Below are positions 3,977-5,832 of a DNA stretch of 5,832 nt, one piece after another. Numbering within the stretch: position 1 is the first letter of the stretch; every line of letters starts with the position of its first letter. Location of the stretch: the NCBI GenBank assembly GCA_947174295.1, contig CAMWIG010000136.1:1-5832 (forward strand). Reading direction: 5' to 3'. The position numbers and the translations under genes were made by a program. The notes under the pieces were generated by a model. The model was not told where the DNA came from, ran no database searches, and saw only the letters and a program-made list of their open reading frames with translations. This stretch comes from an uncultured Alistipes sp. Its GTDB lineage: Bacteria > Bacteroidota > Bacteroidia > Bacteroidales > Rikenellaceae.

Positions 3977-5656
3977 ATGAAACGCACATCAATCGTACTC
4001 CTTATCGCCGCGATGCTGGCTACGGTCTCGGCATCGGCACAGAACGGCGGCTACATGTTCGGCGGACTGCTGGTCGACCGCGAACGCATAGCTCCGACCG
4101 ACGTATTCTCGCTCTCGCAGACGAACACCAACTTCGGCACGGCGCGTTCGATGGCCATGGCCGGGGCGTTCACGTCGCTCGGCGCCGACCTTTCGTCGAT
4201 GACCATAAATCCGGCGGGTCTGGGAATGTACCGCCGCTCGGAGGTGTCGTTCACGCCGATGATGGGTTTCGAGCGTTCGTCGAACAGCGCCGAGGCTAAT
4301 CTGTCGAATAAGAAGAACCGCTTCTCGGTGGCCAGTCTCGGATTCGTCATCAAGGCCTACGAAGGCACTGGCGACCTGCTCGCAGTGAATATCGGATTCG
4401 GCTACAACCGCATCGCCGACTTCAACTACCAGTACTCCTTCGCGCAGGGCGGCAACGGCTCGACGCTCGGAGGCGTCATGGCCCGTCAGCTCCAAACCAG
4501 CGCCGGAGGCATCCACATCAACGACAACAACCGAATAGCCGACAGCTACGGAAACACCGATTTCGGTCTGAGCACCGAGCTCTGGGGCGGCGTGCTCGGC
4601 TACAAGTGCGGACTGCTGGGCATGCGCGGCGGCGAGTGGACTCTCGACGAGTACCCCATACCCTTCACCACCGACCAGTTCACGACGGTCGAGAGCAAGG
4701 GCTCCGTGGGCGAGTACACGCTCTCGGTCGGCATGAACATACGCAACAAGTTCTACGTCGGTGCGTCGCTCGGCATACAGAGCATTCGCCAGAAGAGGTG
4801 GATAACCTACGGCGAGAACATCTATCCCGACTCGGAGGTCGACCCAGCCATGCAGCCCTACATGCTCGAATGGTTCGACTATGCGCAGGCCACCGAGATT
4901 TCGGGCACGGGCGTGAACTTCAAGCTGGGCGTCACGTGGCGTCCGACCGACGCCCTGCGTCTGGGATTCGCAATCCACACGCCGACCTACTACTCGCTCA
5001 ATTTCAGCTACGCCGCAGGCATGGACTCCGCGAGCCGCAGCATAGGCGACAACCCCGGCGGATACGAGGTGGTCGACGGCTACGTCTACGGCGGTCAGGC
5101 GACGCCGCAGTTCGACGACAACGGCCCCGACTCGTGGGAGTTCGTCTCGCCCACGCGCATGCTCTTCGGAGCGTCGTACACGTTCGGTTCGTTCGCCGTG
5201 GTATCGGTCGACTACGAGCGCGACTGGTACAACGGCATCCGCATGAAGAACATGCCCGCAGGATTCAGCCGCGACTACTACAACGACTTTTTCCGCAACG
5301 CGCTGAAAGGGTCGAACACCGTGCGCATAGGCGCCGAAATCAAGCCTACGGCCCGTCTGGCCCTGCGCGCCGGCTACGGCTACAACGGCTCGATGCTGCG
5401 CGAGAGCGAGGACAACTACCTGCTCTACACCACCCCCGTGGTCTACCGCACCGACTTCTACACGGCCGGCATAGGATTCGCCATATCGCCCAGCGTCACG
5501 CTCGACGCCGCCTATCAGTACGTCGACAGCCGCATGACCGACTACCGCCTCTTCTTCGCCGACAACGGCAACGCCGCACAGTCGGATTACAGCGGTCTGT
5601 TCTCCACGTCGCTCTGCCGCCACAACGTGGCGCTGACGCTCAGCGTGAAGTTTTAG
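3977..5656 (+). CDS. OmpP1/FadL-family outer-membrane beta-barrel protein
   Basis: The 559-residue product has a Sec signal peptide (MKRTSIVLLIAAMLATVSASA) with a likely cut after Ala21, before QNGG. Residues 54-86 carry the family N-terminal block, GTARSMAMAGAFTSLGADLSSM followed by TINPAGLGMYRR. This is the plug-like segment typical of OmpP1/FadL/TodX transporters. The rest is a series of alternating aromatic/polar strands such as DLLAVNIGFGYNRI, YTLSVGMNIRNKFYVGASLGI, VNFKLGVTWRPTDALRLGFAI, FAVVSVDYERDWY, LALRAGYGYNGS and VTLDAAYQYVDS. It ends NVALTLSVKF, with the C-terminal Phe used by the BAM machinery. Family members carry hydrophobic compounds such as long-chain fatty acids across the outer membrane; the substrate here is unknown, and Bacteroidota members are often labelled only 'outer membrane protein transport protein' or 'hemin receptor'. 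The leader (TAAAAAACACAGACAC) has no Shine-Dalgarno sequence. No promoter was found between this gene and the lipoprotein gene. Its stop codon lies within a hairpin. Confidence 0.9.
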   Translation: MKRTSIVLLIAAMLATVSASAQNGGYMFGGLLVDRERIAPTDVFSLSQTNTNFGTARSMAMAGAFTSLGADLSSMTINPAGLGMYRRSEVSFTPMMGFERSSNSAEANLSNKKNRFSVASLGFVIKAYEGTGDLLAVNIGFGYNRIADFNYQYSFAQGGNGSTLGGVMARQLQTSAGGIHINDNNRIADSYGNTDFGLSTELWGGVLGYKCGLLGMRGGEWTLDEYPIPFTTDQFTTVESKGSVGEYTLSVGMNIRNKFYVGASLGIQSIRQKRWITYGENIYPDSEVDPAMQPYMLEWFDYAQATEISGTGVNFKLGVTWRPTDALRLGFAIHTPTYYSLNFSYAAGMDSASRSIGDNPGGYEVVDGYVYGGQATPQFDDNGPDSWEFVSPTRMLFGASYTFGSFAVVSVDYERDWYNGIRMKNMPAGFSRDYYNDFFRNALKGSNTVRIGAEIKPTARLALRAGYGYNGSMLRESEDNYLLYTTPVVYRTDFYTAGIGFAISPSVTLDAAYQYVDSRMTDYRLFFADNGNAAQSDYSGLFSTSLCRHNVALTLSVKF

Positions 5657-5675
5657 ATGCTTTTGCATCTAAAAC
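5650..5675. other. Perfect 26-bp inverted repeat spanning the barrel gene stop codon
   Basis: GTTTTAGATGC (5650-5660) pairs perfectly with GCATCTAAAAC (5665-5675) around a TTTT loop. The stop codon TAG (5654-5656) and the last Phe codon lie in the left arm. On the + strand it is followed by AATCGG, not a T run, so it is a poor intrinsic terminator. It could protect the mRNA 3' end or be a protein-binding palindrome; neither is shown. Confidence 0.7.
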
Positions 5676-5695
5676 AATCGGTAATCGTAAATTCA

Positions 5696-5727
5696 AGAGC
5701 CCGGCACACATGCGCCGGGCTCTCTTT
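5696..5727 (+). terminator. Hairpin terminator after the outer-membrane protein gene
   Basis: A perfect 10-bp GC-rich stem AGAGCCCGGC/GCCGGGCTCT (5696-5705 with 5714-5723) with an 8-nt loop is followed by CTCTTTG. On the minus strand the same stem is followed by TGAATTT, so it could also end a convergent gene at 5739-5832. Confidence 0.75.
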
Positions 5728-5738
5728 GCGTTATGCCG

Positions 5739-5832
5739 TTACCGATCGCTTGTCTCGACGTAGAGATTCAGCCGACGCCGGCAGCACTTCTCGACTATCT
5801 CGCCCAACCTTGCGACCCGTTCGAGGTGTGCG
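5739..5832 (-). CDS. Possible C-terminal end of a convergent gene (partial, unknown)
   Basis: On the minus strand a frame open from the window edge ends at TAA (5741-5739). Its last 30 residues begin AHLERVARLGEIVEKCC and end LNLYVETSDR. The first part looks like an amphipathic helix. I do not recognise the family. The stop lies 11 nt beyond the terminator T stretch, an arrangement that fits convergent genes sharing a bidirectional hairpin. Against it, the Arg codons are CGG, CGT and AGG, while CGC dominates in neighbouring genes. The competing reading is a + strand gene starting at ATG 5733 (MPLPIACLDVEIQPTPAALL..., open to the edge). Third-position GC is about 73% for the minus frame and 67% for the plus frame, which barely separates them. 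Confidence 0.35.
   Translation of the reverse strand, partial: AHLERVARLGEIVEKCCRRRLNLYVETSDR

Noticed and set aside
3777..3992. A minus-strand 71-residue frame with two near-identical 25-residue units (FVFSPRHS, VRLCARL)
   Set aside because: The repetition follows from the 75-bp DNA repeat being divisible by three. There is no promoter or start context, and the frame ends in the lipoprotein gene's stop region.
3989..5668. A 559-codon minus-strand frame opposite the whole barrel gene
   Set aside because: It mirrors the codon register of a gene with a signal peptide, family motif and terminal Phe. Its composition is rich in Val, Arg, His and Ala and no motif is visible.

Overview
The window looks like a chromosomal stretch from a GC-rich member of the Bacteroidales, most like Alistipes or another Rikenellaceae. 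The reasons are the Bacteroidota promoter pattern (TTTG, 19 nt, TAnnTTTG) seen before several genes, the near absence of Shine-Dalgarno sequences, GC-rich coding regions separated by AT-rich spacers, and an OmpP1/FadL-type outer-membrane protein of the kind common in this phylum. The genus is an inference from style only.

Layout, left to right, all confident genes on the + strand: (1) the last third of seryl-tRNA synthetase, serS (1-428). (2) A 55-residue 2[4Fe-4S] ferredoxin (505-672) with its own promoter, whose -33 box lies inside the end of serS, and a strong terminator behind it. (3) An unrecognised 50-residue protein (923-1075). It is AT-rich compared with its neighbours, and a run of nine Gs fills part of the spacer of its promoter. 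An intrinsic terminator follows. (4) A 402-residue one-chain iron-sulfur L-serine ammonia-lyase, sdaA (1246-2454), with a terminator. (5) A 384-residue lipoprotein (2626-3780) with a charged helical segment, a Trp/Tyr-rich middle and a basic Gly/Ser/Asn/Arg-rich tail, preceded by an unusually good Shine-Dalgarno sequence. (6) Two head-to-tail copies of a 75-bp repeat (3810-3959). (7) A 559-residue OmpP1/FadL-family outer-membrane beta-barrel (3977-5656). (8) Two hairpins, then about 100 bases that probably belong to another gene of uncertain strand.

Most genes look like separate transcription units, because each is bracketed by a promoter-like box and a hairpin terminator. The exception is the outer-membrane protein, which has no recognisable promoter: it must be read from the lipoprotein promoter or from something inside the 75-bp repeats. 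Serine ammonia-lyase (pyruvate formation, oxygen-sensitive cluster) and the ferredoxin fit an anaerobic fermentative gut bacterium. The lipoprotein and the barrel are both envelope proteins. No CRISPR array, tRNA, rRNA, transposase or defence system is visible. The items most worth following up are the G9 tract in the small gene's promoter, the tandem 75-bp repeat and the prion-like lipoprotein tail.
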